From: Avichristensenella sp031550535
Lineage (GTDB): Bacteria; Bacillota; Clostridia; Christensenellales; Aristaeellaceae
NCBI GenBank assembly: GCA_031550535.1
Contig: JAVBOM010000004.1
Location: 96,782 to 160,781, forward strand
Direction: 5' to 3'
DNA: 64,000 nt
Shown here: in pieces, positions 40,655 through 49,649 of the stretch
Position numbering within the stretch: position 1 is the first letter of the stretch
Layout of the letters: each line of letters begins with the position of its first letter
Program-made: the position numbers and the translations under genes
The notes under the pieces: generated by a model
Databases searched by the model: none
What the model was told of the DNA's origin: nothing
The model's input: only the letters and a program-made list of their open reading frames with translations

Positions 40655-40665
40655 ATCCTTTTCAT

Positions 40666-42015
40666 CTATCGCAGCGTATTGACGATCTCCTTAAACCTTC
40701 TGCCGCGCTCCTCAAAATCCTTAAACATATCAAAGCTCGCGCATGCCGGCGACAGCAGTACCGCGCCACCATTTACGGCTTTTCCCCTCGCTAACTCAAT
40801 CGCCTTCTCAAAATCGTCACCCGCCATGGTGCAGTTCGTCACGCCCGCGCTCGCGAGCGCGTCCCGGATTGCTCCCGCGGTTCTGCCGATCAGCACGGTG
40901 TGAATGATGTTCTCATTGCGCCGTACCGCCTGGGCAAACGCCGTGTAGTCGTTTCCTTTGTCCTCACCCCCCGCGATCAGTACGGTCGGAATGGTCATGC
41001 TCTGCACGGCGCGTATGGACGAGTCGGGGTTGGTCCCCTTGCTGTCGTTGATGTAGCGCACGCCGTCCACCGTGCGGACCGGCTCCATTCTGTGCTCCAC
41101 CCCGGAAAAGCTGCGCAGCGTGTGCCGGATCACCGGCGCGGGCACCTGCAGTTCCACCGCGATGGCCGCGGCGGCCAGGGCGTTCTCCACGTTATGGTCG
41201 CCGGGGATGGCGAGTTCCTCGACCGGGCAAAGCGCTCGTTCACTTACCATGAATTGACCATTTTCAATCCATGCCCCCTCTCCCAGCACCTGCGTGCGGG
41301 AAAACGGAACGGCTTTTGCCTTGGCGCGGCTCGCCACCTCCCGGCAGAACGTGTCGTCCTTGTTATAGATAAAGAAGTCCGCCTCCGTCTGGTTCCTGAG
41401 CATGCCTTCCTTCAGCGCGCCATACGCCTCCATGCTTCCGTGGCGGTTGAGGTGGTCGGGCGTCAGGTTCAGCAGCGCCGCAACGCGCGGGTGAAACTGC
41501 TCCATGTGCTCCAGTTGAAAGCTGGATACTTCTATCACGGTAAAGTCATCCGGTTTGGTCAAAAGCGCCACCGCGGAAAGCGGCAGCCCAATATTGCCGG
41601 CCACATACGCGCTCTTCCCGGCCTTTTTCAGCATTTCGCCGGTCAGCGTGGCCGTGGTGGTCTTGCCGTTTGTGCCAGTGATCGCGATCTGGGTTCCCTG
41701 CACGAAGCGCGACGCAAACTCCAATTCCGCGACCAGCGGTATGCTAAGCCGCTTCGCCTCCCGGACCACCGGCGCGTCCAGGGGAATCACGGGGCTGATG
41801 ATCACCGCGTCACAGCCGCTAACGAGCGATTCGGAAGGCTCGCCCAGCCTCGCGACACAACCCTTTGCGAGCAGCTTGTCGATTCCTTCGATCTCCGGGC
41901 GAACGTCGCTGAGCACCGCGCGCGCGCCGATTTCCGTGAGCAATTCCGCCGCGGCGAAGCCGCTCCTGGCCATGCCGACCACCAACACCTGTTGCTTTTT
42001 CCACTCTTCCTTCAT
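40666..42015 (-). CDS. murD: UDP-N-acetylmuramoyl-L-alanine--D-glutamate ligase MurD
   Basis: 449 residues. Rossmann N-terminal VLVVGMARSGFAAAELL, ATP-binding ITGTNGKTTTATLTGEML, NLTPDHLNRHGSMEAY, GDHNVENALAAAAI and the C-terminal VRYINDSKGTNPDSSIRAV and LLSPACASFDMFKDFEERG, all diagnostic of MurD. It adds D-glutamate to UDP-MurNAc-L-Ala in the cytoplasm. Weak SD; 27 bp after mraY. Confidence 0.95.
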   Translation of the reverse strand: MKEEWKKQQVLVVGMARSGFAAAELLTEIGARAVLSDVRPEIEGIDKLLAKGCVARLGEPSESLVSGCDAVIISPVIPLDAPVVREAKRLSIPLVAELEFASRFVQGTQIAITGTNGKTTTATLTGEMLKKAGKSAYVAGNIGLPLSAVALLTKPDDFTVIEVSSFQLEHMEQFHPRVAALLNLTPDHLNRHGSMEAYGALKEGMLRNQTEADFFIYNKDDTFCREVASRAKAKAVPFSRTQVLGEGAWIENGQFMVSERALCPVEELAIPGDHNVENALAAAAIAVELQVPAPVIRHTLRSFSGVEHRMEPVRTVDGVRYINDSKGTNPDSSIRAVQSMTIPTVLIAGGEDKGNDYTAFAQAVRRNENIIHTVLIGRTAGAIRDALASAGVTNCTMAGDDFEKAIELARGKAVNGGAVLLSPACASFDMFKDFEERGRRFKEIVNTLR

Positions 42016-42042
42016 TTAGATACCCCAACCATCTGCGTTTCT

Positions 42043-43050
42043 CTACTCGCTAATCCCAAGGAACGCCAGCAAACACAGCAGTACGGTCACAATCGCGTAC
42101 ATGGAGACAATCCGCGTTTCAGGCACCCCGCTCAGCTCAAAGTGATGGTGGAGCGGGGACATTTTGAAGATGCGCTTGCCGTGCGTTGCCTTGAAGTACA
42201 TCCTTTGCATGAACACGGAGAGGAGCGACACCGCATAGGCGCCAGCGGCAATGGGAAGGATCAGCGGAAGCCGCAGAAGCATCGCGACGCCGACGACAAT
42301 CCCGCCCAGGAACATGGAGCCGCTATCCCCCATGATCACCTGCGCCGGGTGCAGATTGAACCGCAAATACCCGAGCAGCGCGCCGCACAGCGCGGCGCAG
42401 AGCGTTCCCAGGTTTATCAAGTTTTCTTGCGCGCCGCCGGTGAGCGTTGCCGCGAACAGCAGCGCCAGCACGGCGAAGAACGCCCCGATAACGCTGGAGA
42501 CGCTGGCCAGCAGGCCGTCCAGCCCGTCGAGCAGGTTCGCCCCGTTCGTCGTGCAGATGATGACAAAAACCATCACCGGGAAGTACCACCAGCCGAGCTC
42601 CCACTCCACGTTCAAAAACGGCACGTAGATGGAAGAACCGACCTGCGGATGCAGATAGCAGTAGGCGGAAAACGCGGCCGCAATGAAAAACTGCCCGACC
42701 AGCTTTTGACGCTCGCTCAGGCCGCCCTGGTTCTTCTTGGCGCGGATTTTCTTGTAATCGTCCAAAAAGCCGAGCAGCATGTTGAGCACGGCAAACGCGA
42801 CGAGGGCCAGCAGCATGTCCGTCTGCACATCCCAGGGGCCGACATGGAGCACCAGCGCGACGACAATGGACACACCCGCGAACAGCATTCCGCCCATCGT
42901 GGGCGTCCCCTGCTTCGCCTTGTGCGCCTCCGGGGCCAGCTCGTACACAAACTGCCCGAATTTCAGCCTGCGCAGCGCGCGGATCGCCCACGGCCCCAGC
43001 GCCAGCGCGACCGCGAATGCCAGCAGTACCGCCCATACCATCCTTTGCAT
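42043..43050 (-). CDS. mraY: Phospho-N-acetylmuramoyl-pentapeptide-transferase MraY
   Basis: 335 residues, ten membrane helices. Signatures: KQGTPTMGGMLF, FLDDYKKIRAKKNQGGL (catalytic Asp pair), GANLLDGLDGLLAS, VIMGDSGSMFLGG and KMSPLHHHFELSG. It joins phospho-MurNAc-pentapeptide to undecaprenyl phosphate to make lipid I. It follows murE after only 3 bp, the place normally occupied by murF. Confidence 0.96.
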   Translation of the reverse strand: MQRMVWAVLLAFAVALALGPWAIRALRRLKFGQFVYELAPEAHKAKQGTPTMGGMLFAGVSIVVALVLHVGPWDVQTDMLLALVAFAVLNMLLGFLDDYKKIRAKKNQGGLSERQKLVGQFFIAAAFSAYCYLHPQVGSSIYVPFLNVEWELGWWYFPVMVFVIICTTNGANLLDGLDGLLASVSSVIGAFFAVLALLFAATLTGGAQENLINLGTLCAALCGALLGYLRFNLHPAQVIMGDSGSMFLGGIVVGVAMLLRLPLILPIAAGAYAVSLLSVFMQRMYFKATHGKRIFKMSPLHHHFELSGVPETRIVSMYAIVTVLLCLLAFLGISE

Positions 43051-43053
43051 GCC

Positions 43054-44532
43054 TTACTCCTCCGCCTGTTGCCTGATTTCCGCGAGCAACTCCGCGACAA
43101 TGGCCTTTTCATCGAACGGCTGCTTGACGCCGCGTACCTCCTGGTACGTCTCGTGACCCTTGCCCGCGAGGACGATCACATCGCCCTCTTCCGCCATGGT
43201 CAGCGCGTGGCGTATGGCTTCCCGCCGGTTCTCAATGATGCAATACGCGCCGCCTGTGGGCTTGATGCCTTCCTCGACCATCTCCAGGATGTCAAAGGGG
43301 TCCTCGTTTCGGGCATTGTCGCTTGTCAGGATGCTGAAATCCGCCAGGCGCCCGCTGATCTCGCCCATGATGGGCCGCTTCTCCCGGTCGCGGTCGCCGC
43401 CGCAGCCAAAAAGCGAGATCACCCGCTTTTTCGTGAAGCCACGCACGACCTTCAGGATATTTTCCAGCGCCACTGGTACATGGGAATAATCCAGAACGAC
43501 CCGGTACGGCGTGCCCGTGTCCAGCACCTCCGCGCGGCCCGGGACCGCGTGCACGGATTCCAAGCCTGCCTTGATCTGCTCCATGGACGCGCCGAGGATC
43601 ATGCCCAGCGCCGCCGCCGTCATCGCGTTATAGACGTTGAACATGCCCGTCAGATGGAGGTGGACCGGCGTTTCCAGCATGCCCTTCAGCCGCATCACAA
43701 ACGATACGCCGTCCTCAAAAATCTCGATATCGCGCGCGTAGATGTCACAGTCCGCCCGTATGCCGTAGGTGCAATACGGGAGCTGCACGCCTTCCATCAT
43801 GAAGGCGGTCGTTTCGTCGTCGGCGTTGAAGGCGCAGTTCTTCGCGTACTCGGGTGTGAACAGGCGCTTTTTCGCCGCCGCGTAGGCGGACATCGTGTGG
43901 AAGTAATCCAGGTGATCCTGGGAAAGGTTCGTGTACGCCGCCGCGTCAAAGCGGATGCCTTCCAGGCGGTGCATATCCAGCGCGTGGGCCGACGCTTCCA
44001 TCACGACCGCCTGCACGCCCTCATTCACCATCTCCGCCAGCACGGCGTGCAAGTCGACCGACTCCGGCGTGGTGAGCACCGACTTCAGCATCCGGTCGCC
44101 GATCATGTTGCCAATCGTGCCGATGAGGCCGCATTTGAAGCCCGCCCTCTCCAGCACGGCCTTGGTGAGGTAGCTCGTCGTCGTCTTGCCCTTCGTGCCG
44201 GTGATGGCCAGCATGCGCATTTTCCGGGCCGGATGCCCGTAGAACGCGGCGGAAATGTGCGCCATCGCAATGCGGATGCTCTCCACCTGGATCTGCGGCA
44301 CGCCGATATCCGGCAGAACGCGCTCCACCGCGACCGCGATCGCGCCCAGCTCGACCGCCTTTTTCGCGAACTGATGTCCGTCAAAGTTGAGACCCGAGAC
44401 GCAGAAGAACAGGCTGCCCGGCAGTTGATCCGTGCGGCGTGTATCCGCGCAAAGCCGAGCGATCTCAGTGTTTGCGTCGCCCGATATTCCGATGACACCG
44501 GGCGTTTCAGCCACCAGTTCAACCAACCTCAT
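43054..44532 (-). CDS. murE: UDP-N-acetylmuramoyl-tripeptide synthetase MurE
   Basis: 492 residues from ATG 44532 with GGAGG upstream. N-terminal uridine-binding part with ADTRRTDQLPGSLFFCVSGLNFDGHQFAKKAVELGA, ATP loop AITGTKGKTTTSYL, TTPESVDLHAVLAEM, EASAHALDMHRLEGI, LDYSHVPVALENIL and the substrate motif DNARNEDP. The usual meso-diaminopimelate motif is DNPR; the Arg is retained and Pro is replaced by Ala, so meso-DAP is the expected third residue. Confidence 0.94.
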   Translation of the reverse strand: MRLVELVAETPGVIGISGDANTEIARLCADTRRTDQLPGSLFFCVSGLNFDGHQFAKKAVELGAIAVAVERVLPDIGVPQIQVESIRIAMAHISAAFYGHPARKMRMLAITGTKGKTTTSYLTKAVLERAGFKCGLIGTIGNMIGDRMLKSVLTTPESVDLHAVLAEMVNEGVQAVVMEASAHALDMHRLEGIRFDAAAYTNLSQDHLDYFHTMSAYAAAKKRLFTPEYAKNCAFNADDETTAFMMEGVQLPYCTYGIRADCDIYARDIEIFEDGVSFVMRLKGMLETPVHLHLTGMFNVYNAMTAAALGMILGASMEQIKAGLESVHAVPGRAEVLDTGTPYRVVLDYSHVPVALENILKVVRGFTKKRVISLFGCGGDRDREKRPIMGEISGRLADFSILTSDNARNEDPFDILEMVEEGIKPTGGAYCIIENRREAIRHALTMAEEGDVIVLAGKGHETYQEVRGVKQPFDEKAIVAELLAEIRQQAEE

Positions 44533-44557
44533 GCAATAGCCTCCGCTTCTCACGCCG

Positions 44558-46672
44558 TCAGCGCGCTTGGAAAGTTACCTTCACCGTACTCCCGGGAGCC
44601 ACGAAGCTCCCCGACGCGGGCCTCTGCTGTACCGCCAAACCGCTTCCGTCTATTTCCAGCCGGAGGTTCCGCGCCCGAAGCTGGCGGTTCGCCTCCACGA
44701 TGCTCATGCCGTGCACATCGGGAACCATCACGTACTCCTCGGCGTCCGGCGGCGGCGAATCCGATACGTACAGCATCACCAGCGAGCCTTCCGCCATGGA
44801 CGCGCCCTGCGCGGGAAGCTGGGAGAGCACCGTCGTCTCGTCCCCGTCCGTCATCCACTTCAGCCCGGCCGCCTTCAGCGCAGCCTGTGCGTCCCCCACG
44901 GAAAGGCCCGTCACGTCCGGCACGGCTACCTTCGCCGTCCCCGCTTCCTTGGTGGATTCCACCCCCAGGTACTTCAGCGTGTCCTCCAGCACCTGCCGGG
45001 CGAACGGGGCGGCCGTCGTTCCGCCGTAATCGGGCTGCAGTGTCGCCTCGTCGACAATCACCAGGATCGCCACCTTGGGATCGTCCGCCGGCGCGAAACC
45101 TACAAAGGAGCCGATATGCACATCATGCACGATCCGGCCCTCCTTATATACCTGCGCGGTGCCGGTCTTGCCGCCGATGCGGTATCCATCCACCGCCGCG
45201 TTCCTCGCGCCGCCGTCCGATACGACCATTTCCAGGAGCTCCCGCATCGTGGCGCTCGTCTCGGGGCTGATCGGCGTGGAGACCACCTTGGGCACCGTGC
45301 GCTGGAGCACCTCGCCCTCCTGGGATACGACCTCCTCCACGATATACGGACGCATGAGCCGCCCGCCGTTGATTGTCGCGCAGGCCGCTGTGATCATCTG
45401 GATCGGCGTAACGGTGACGCTCTGCCCGAAGCCGATCCGCGCAAGGTCCACGTTTTTCACATACTTGCGGTTGATCAGCAGGCCGTCGCTTTCCCCGGGC
45501 AGGTCAACGCCCGATTTGATCCCAAGGCCGAACGCGTACAGGTACTGATAAAACGTCTCCGTGCCCATCCGAACGGCCAGCTCCGTAAAGACCGGGTTGC
45601 AGGAGTTCATCAGCGCTTCCGCCATGCTCTCCGATCCGTGCGAATTCTTCCAACACCGTATCTTGTCCCCATCGACCGTGATTGAACCCGAGCAATAGAA
45701 TCTTTCTTCCACATTTGTCAGGCCCTTGTCCAGCGCGGACGCCGTGGTCAGGATTTTAAACGTGGAGCCGGGCTCATACACATCGCTGATGAGCTGAATG
45801 CGCATGCCTTCCTGCAGGGCGGTCAGGTCGGTTCGCGGCGGATCGTTCGGGTCAAACGACGGGTTGATGGCCATCGCGAGAATCGCGCCGGTGTTCGGGT
45901 CCATCACAATCGCCATGACCCGCTTCGCGCCGTTGACCGCGATGCACTCGCGCAGCGCGCGCTCGGTGAAGGACTGAATCGTACTGTCGATGGTCAGCTG
46001 CACATCCGCGCCCTTGGCGGCGGCGATGTACGTGGTTTCCCCGCCCGGCAGCGTGCGCGCTTTCGCGTCCACCTCCGTGACGATGCGGCCGGGCGTTCCC
46101 GCCAGCAGCTTGTCGTACTGCAGCTCCAGGCCCGATTGGCCCGTTCCGTCGATGGTGGTCAGGCCCAGCACCTGCGACAGGGACTGACCATACGGATAAA
46201 ACCGGAGACTGTCCTGGTCAAACGTGATGCCCGAGAGCACCCCGTTCGTCTTTGCGGCAAGATCTCGGATCGCGTCCACCGTTTCCCGGGTCACCTGCCG
46301 TTTCAGCGTGACAGACGCAACCGTCTTGTTCGAGAGTTTCTTCAGCACCTCTTCACGCTCCATGCCTAAGAGCGGGCATAGGAAGTCGCAGAGCGCCTCC
46401 CCATCCTTGACAAGCCGGGGCGACGCTGTAACGATATACGCGGTCGCGTTCCTTGCCAGGACCGCCCCGCCATGGTCGTAGATGGAACCCCGGTCCGCCG
46501 TGATAGAACCTGAACGGGTCCACTGCGCCACCCCTCGGCGGGTGAGATCCTCGGCATCCACCGTAGCCAGCCTTCCCGCGCGCACAAGCACCGCGACAAA
46601 GAGCAATGTGATGATCGCTGAAAACCAGAGCAATCGCTTTCGTACGGTCATCCCTGGTGTAATCAATCGCAT
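44558..46672 (-). CDS. Class B penicillin-binding protein with two PASTA domains (SpoVD/PBP2x-like)
   Basis: 704 residues. One N-terminal membrane helix (~12-30), a dimerisation domain, and a transpeptidase domain with SxxK EPGSTFKI, SxN MNSCNPVF and KTG IGGKTGTAQVY; C-terminal PASTA domains at ~575-640 (VPDVTGLSVGDAQAALKAAGL) and ~648-704 (VPDVHGMSIVEANRQL). PASTA domains sense muropeptides or lipid II. The ATG at 46672 has GGGAGG only 2 nt away, so a TTG at 46666 may be the real start. It is the only PBP in the cluster and may combine the FtsI and SpoVD roles. Confidence 0.92.
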   Translation of the reverse strand: MRLITPGMTVRKRLLWFSAIITLLFVAVLVRAGRLATVDAEDLTRRGVAQWTRSGSITADRGSIYDHGGAVLARNATAYIVTASPRLVKDGEALCDFLCPLLGMEREEVLKKLSNKTVASVTLKRQVTRETVDAIRDLAAKTNGVLSGITFDQDSLRFYPYGQSLSQVLGLTTIDGTGQSGLELQYDKLLAGTPGRIVTEVDAKARTLPGGETTYIAAAKGADVQLTIDSTIQSFTERALRECIAVNGAKRVMAIVMDPNTGAILAMAINPSFDPNDPPRTDLTALQEGMRIQLISDVYEPGSTFKILTTASALDKGLTNVEERFYCSGSITVDGDKIRCWKNSHGSESMAEALMNSCNPVFTELAVRMGTETFYQYLYAFGLGIKSGVDLPGESDGLLINRKYVKNVDLARIGFGQSVTVTPIQMITAACATINGGRLMRPYIVEEVVSQEGEVLQRTVPKVVSTPISPETSATMRELLEMVVSDGGARNAAVDGYRIGGKTGTAQVYKEGRIVHDVHIGSFVGFAPADDPKVAILVIVDEATLQPDYGGTTAAPFARQVLEDTLKYLGVESTKEAGTAKVAVPDVTGLSVGDAQAALKAAGLKWMTDGDETTVLSQLPAQGASMAEGSLVMLYVSDSPPPDAEEYVMVPDVHGMSIVEANRQLRARNLRLEIDGSGLAVQQRPASGSFVAPGSTVKVTFQAR

Positions 46673-46759
46673 CGCCTCCCCATCACAAAGGGCCCGCGTT
46701 GCTGTAGCGACGTTGATTTACGCTAGGAAACCGTATCTAGGTAGAATTCTTCCCCTCAC

Positions 46760-47260
46760 CTACAAGCCCACCAGGCTTAGCAGCATCCGCAGAACACCGC
46801 CCCCTTCCTGTGGTCTGGCTGATTCATCCGCCTTGTAAGGCGCTTCCGGGCGCGGCAGCAAATGTATCTGTTCGGGCGTTGGCTGCCGCATGCCAAGCCG
46901 ATTGACCGCGATGGAATGGATGCGGGAGGGGTCGCTCGCCTGCGCGATGCTGACCTCCAGCGAATCGATGCTTTCCTGCACCTTGGCGAGTTCTCTTGTC
47001 AGCGTATTGATATGCTTCTGCTCACCCGTGATGCCGCTCTGCATGCCGAGCATCGCGAACGCCTGGAAAAACACGGCGGCCGCTACGACGAGCACGATGA
47101 CCCACAGCGGCGCGCGGACCTCCAGACGCTTGCGCGCGCGGGCACGGGGATGCGAATGGATCGTGTGCTGGCTCGCGATCGGGCTGCCCGCCCGAACGGC
47201 GCTGCCATTTGCGCCGTAGGAGTATACCTTCGCGTAAGGATTCGTGCGTCTGGCTACCAA
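46760..47260 (-). CDS. ftsL: FtsL-like cell division protein
   Basis: 166 residues from a TTG start with AGGAGGGG upstream. A basic cytoplasmic N terminus (~1-50), one membrane helix (~51-73, WVIVLVVAAAVFFQAFAMLG) and a coiled coil (~80-112, ITGEQKHINTLTRELAKVQESIDSLEVSIAQASD) followed by RIHSIAVNRLGMRQPTPEQIHLL, the FtsL/DivIC signature. Sequence conservation is low in this family; position between mraZ and the PBP supports it. It scaffolds FtsB/DivIC and FtsW. Confidence 0.82.
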   Translation of the reverse strand: MVARRTNPYAKVYSYGANGSAVRAGSPIASQHTIHSHPRARARKRLEVRAPLWVIVLVVAAAVFFQAFAMLGMQSGITGEQKHINTLTRELAKVQESIDSLEVSIAQASDPSRIHSIAVNRLGMRQPTPEQIHLLPRPEAPYKADESARPQEGGGVLRMLLSLVGL

Positions 47261-47302
47261 GGCACACCCCTCCTTTTATTTCCCGTTGCTGATATGCTAC
47301 CG

Positions 47303-47749
47303 TTACTGATATGAATCGTTCACGTGCCGCCGGAGCGCCACCAGATTCTCCCGCGCGCGCTTTTCCTTCGCCAGGTACGCGCCGGTATCCCATATTTCCA
47401 CGTGATCACGCATGCCGATAAACGTCAGGTCCTTGCCCAGGCCGATGGTCTCCCGAAGGAGCGAGGGCAGGAGCACGCGCCCCTGCGCGTCCATTTCCAG
47501 ATCCGTCTGGGCGTTGGCGAGGATCAGGCGGACATAGTCCATGCCCTCGTCGTCCGTGTCGCGCACCTTGCTAAGCTGCTCGTTCACCGAGTCCCATTTT
47601 TCGATGGGATAGATCGCGAGCGCGTCGAAGCTGGTGTTAAACGCGATGGTGAAGCCGATTCCGAGCTTCTCACGAAAGGCAGCGGGAATGATGGCGCGGC
47701 CCTTGATGTCCAAGCTGTGCTCATACTTGCCCGCAAAGCCATTGGCCAC
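47303..47749 (-). CDS. mraZ: Transcriptional regulator MraZ
   Basis: 148 residues from a GTG. Two SpoVT/AbrB-like repeats: GKYEHSLDIKGRAIIPAAFREKLG and QTDLEMDAQGRVLLPSLLRETIGLGKDLTFIGMRDHVEIWD. MraZ forms rings and binds direct repeats upstream of its own gene to repress the dcw operon. Repeats of the expected 10-bp period lie at 47778-47812. FtsL follows after 42 bp, with no room for rsmH, its usual neighbour. Confidence 0.95.
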   Translation of the reverse strand: MANGFAGKYEHSLDIKGRAIIPAAFREKLGIGFTIAFNTSFDALAIYPIEKWDSVNEQLSKVRDTDDEGMDYVRLILANAQTDLEMDAQGRVLLPSLLRETIGLGKDLTFIGMRDHVEIWDTGAYLAKEKRARENLVALRRHVNDSYQ

Positions 47750-47777
47750 CTCGCCGCCCCCTTTCCCATGGAAAAAT

Positions 47778-47830
47778 CCCCACTTTCATCCACTACGTAC
47801 CTTTATACACCACAATCCTCCCTTTGGCAA
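47778..47830 (-). promoter_or_regulatory. dcw promoter overlapped by MraZ-type boxes
   Basis: Minus strand: TTGCCA (47830-47825), 17-bp spacer, TATAAA (47807-47802). Four repeats at exact 10-bp intervals, TGGTG (47812-47808), AGGTA (47802-47798), TGGAT (47792-47788) and TGGGG (47782-47778), resemble the TGGGN MraZ box. The first touches the -10 element. Confidence 0.65.
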
Positions 47831-48213
47831 CCCCTTCGCGCAATTATTTTTTTACGAAATTACGAACCTTTTCGACGTATTTATGACGGAACACCACAAA
47901 CCCGTTTTCTCCCATGTTAACCGACATTTTTCTACACAACCCCCGTATATAGCGCCAAAAAAGGAGCCCGACCACCCATTTTGTTGTCGGTTCGACAATC
48001 ATTATGCGAACTGTGACGAACTACATGTTACAAAATCGTTTATTTTCACCGCGAAATTATTACGCCGCGCTTGTTCCTTCTAAAAACAAGAATTTTCTAT
48101 GCTTTCAAAAAGAAAAATATGTCCCTCCACTCCGCCTTTTTCGCCAGAAACTCCGAATGGAGACCTCCTATGGTCCCTTGTTTTGTAAATCAGCGCCACG
48201 GCCACGGACTCGC
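47831..48213. other. AT-richer intergenic stretch between mraZ and the SpoU methyltransferase
   Basis: No gene is supported on either strand. Composition is lower in GC than the surroundings, with runs such as ATTATTTTTTTACG near 47843 and AAAAAGAAAAATATG near 48107. Homopolymer runs and short divergent signals only. Confidence 0.5.
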
Positions 48214-48242
48214 TTGTCGCATGGCGGGAAATCTGTTACAAT
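48214..48242 (+). promoter_or_regulatory. Sigma-A promoter of the SpoU methyltransferase gene
   Basis: TTGTCG at 48214-48219, 17-bp spacer, TACAAT at 48237-48242. Confidence 0.6.
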
Positions 48243-48291
48243 GGCGGCGGCGAAGAGCCGATGACCCTGATCTCTGTCGCGGAGGCGTTTT

Positions 48292-49026
48292 ATGCCCAAG
48301 CTGTCGCCCTATCACCGTGATCTTTCGTATTCCTACGCGCCGGGCGTGTATCCGTCCCAGGCGCTGCTTGACGCGCGCCCCGGCTGCGCGCGGCGGCTGC
48401 TCCTGCATTCCGCCGCCTCCTCCGGCAATGGGGTAGCGACGCTTCGCGCGCTCTGCGCGTCGCTCGGCGTCCGCGAGGAAACAGCGGACCACGCCCTCGC
48501 GCGCATCAGCAAGAAGGAGAACTGCTACGCCGCCATTGTCTTTGAGAAATTCGAGGACGGGCTGGACGCCGCGCGCCCGCACATCGTGCTGCACAATCCG
48601 TCGGACATGGGCAATCTAGGCACGATTCTGCGCACGTGCCTGGGGTTCGGCTTCCTGGATCTGGCCATCGTCCGGCCGGCAGCGGACCACTTTGACCCGC
48701 GCGTAGTGCGCGCGTCTATGGGCGCGCTGTTCGCGATGCGCGTACACGCGTACGACACCCTGGACGCCTATCGTGCCGAACACCCCGGCCACATGCTGTA
48801 CCCGTTCATGCTTGACAGCTCTACCCCGCTCGAAAAAGTGGTGAGTGATCCCAAAAAACCGTTCGCGTTGGTATTTGGAAACGAGGGCTCCGGCCTGCCC
48901 CCATCGTTTGCCGCGCTCGGAACCGCCGTCCGCATCCCGCACAGCGGCCGGATCGACTCGCTCAACCTCGCGGTCGCGGTATCGATCGCCGCATACGCGT
49001 TTTCCCCGTTTGCGCAGGAACCCTGA
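48292..49026 (+). CDS. TrmH/SpoU family RNA 2'-O-methyltransferase
   Basis: 244 residues, GGAGGCG upstream. The SPOUT motifs are present: NPSDMGNLGTILRTCLGFGF (motif 1), LVFGNEGSGLPPSFAALG (motif 2) and IPHSGRIDSLNLAVAVSIAAYAF (motif 3, the knot). The N-terminal ~90 residues differ from tRNA Gm18 TrmH and may hold an RNA-binding part. The target RNA cannot be decided from sequence. Confidence 0.9.
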   Translation: MPKLSPYHRDLSYSYAPGVYPSQALLDARPGCARRLLLHSAASSGNGVATLRALCASLGVREETADHALARISKKENCYAAIVFEKFEDGLDAARPHIVLHNPSDMGNLGTILRTCLGFGFLDLAIVRPAADHFDPRVVRASMGALFAMRVHAYDTLDAYRAEHPGHMLYPFMLDSSTPLEKVVSDPKKPFALVFGNEGSGLPPSFAALGTAVRIPHSGRIDSLNLAVAVSIAAYAFSPFAQEP

Positions 49027-49056
49027 TCGCCCCGACGAACCAAAGGAGATGTTTCC

Positions 49057-49623
49057 ATGGCTGACGCTTTTCTGCATGAAATCGCCGCGCAGGTCGATGC
49101 GGCAGTGCGCTTCCTCTGCCTGAACGGGCATGTGGAGCACGGCGGGCTGGTGGTGCTCGGCTGCTCCACCAGCGAAATCGGCGGCGGCGCCATTGGCAAG
49201 GCCGGTTCGCCCGAACTGGGCGCTGTCGTTGTCCGCGCGGCAATGGACGCCTGCGCCGCGTTTGAGGCCGATCTGGCCGTCCAATGCTGTGAGCATCTGA
49301 ACCGTGCGCTGGTGCTGCCGCTCGCGGCCGCGAAATCGCGCGGCTATGCGCCGGTGTCCGCCGTGCCTTACCCGCACGCTGGGGGCTCGTGCGGTGCCGC
49401 CGCATGGCGCTTGCAGGCACAGCCGTGCCTCGTGGAGGCAATCCAGGCGGACGCCGGGCTGGACATCGGCGACACACTGATCGGCATGCACCTGCGGCCC
49501 GTCGCGGTGCCTCTGCGCCCGCAGTCTCCATGGATCGGCCAGGCGCGGCTGGTGATGGCCTTCACCCGCCCGAAGTACATCGGCGGGCCGCGCGCCCGCT
49601 ACACGCTGGAAGAAGAAATATAA
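49057..49623 (+). CDS. TIGR01440/DUF436 family protein (YwlG-like)
   Basis: 188 residues; AAAGGAGATG before the ATG. Family signature: VVLGCSTSEIGGGAIGKAGSPELGAVVV, AVQCCEHLNRALV, VSAVPYPHAGGSCGAAAWRL, DAGLDIGDTLIGMHLRPVAVPLR and ARLVMAFTRPKYIGGPRARY. Members are widespread in Bacillota and of unknown function; some resemble UPF0340. It is followed at 26 bp by a sugar-isomerase-like gene. Confidence 0.87.
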   Translation: MADAFLHEIAAQVDAAVRFLCLNGHVEHGGLVVLGCSTSEIGGGAIGKAGSPELGAVVVRAAMDACAAFEADLAVQCCEHLNRALVLPLAAAKSRGYAPVSAVPYPHAGGSCGAAAWRLQAQPCLVEAIQADAGLDIGDTLIGMHLRPVAVPLRPQSPWIGQARLVMAFTRPKYIGGPRARYTLEEEI

Positions 49624-49649
49624 AAAACGGAAGAAAGAGGTGGCGTCCT

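Noticed and set aside
40900..45270. A 1456-codon open frame on the plus strand opposite murD-murE-pbp
   Set aside because: GC-rich antisense shadow of well-supported minus-strand cell-wall genes; the translation is low-complexity (His, Arg, Gln rich) with no motif.
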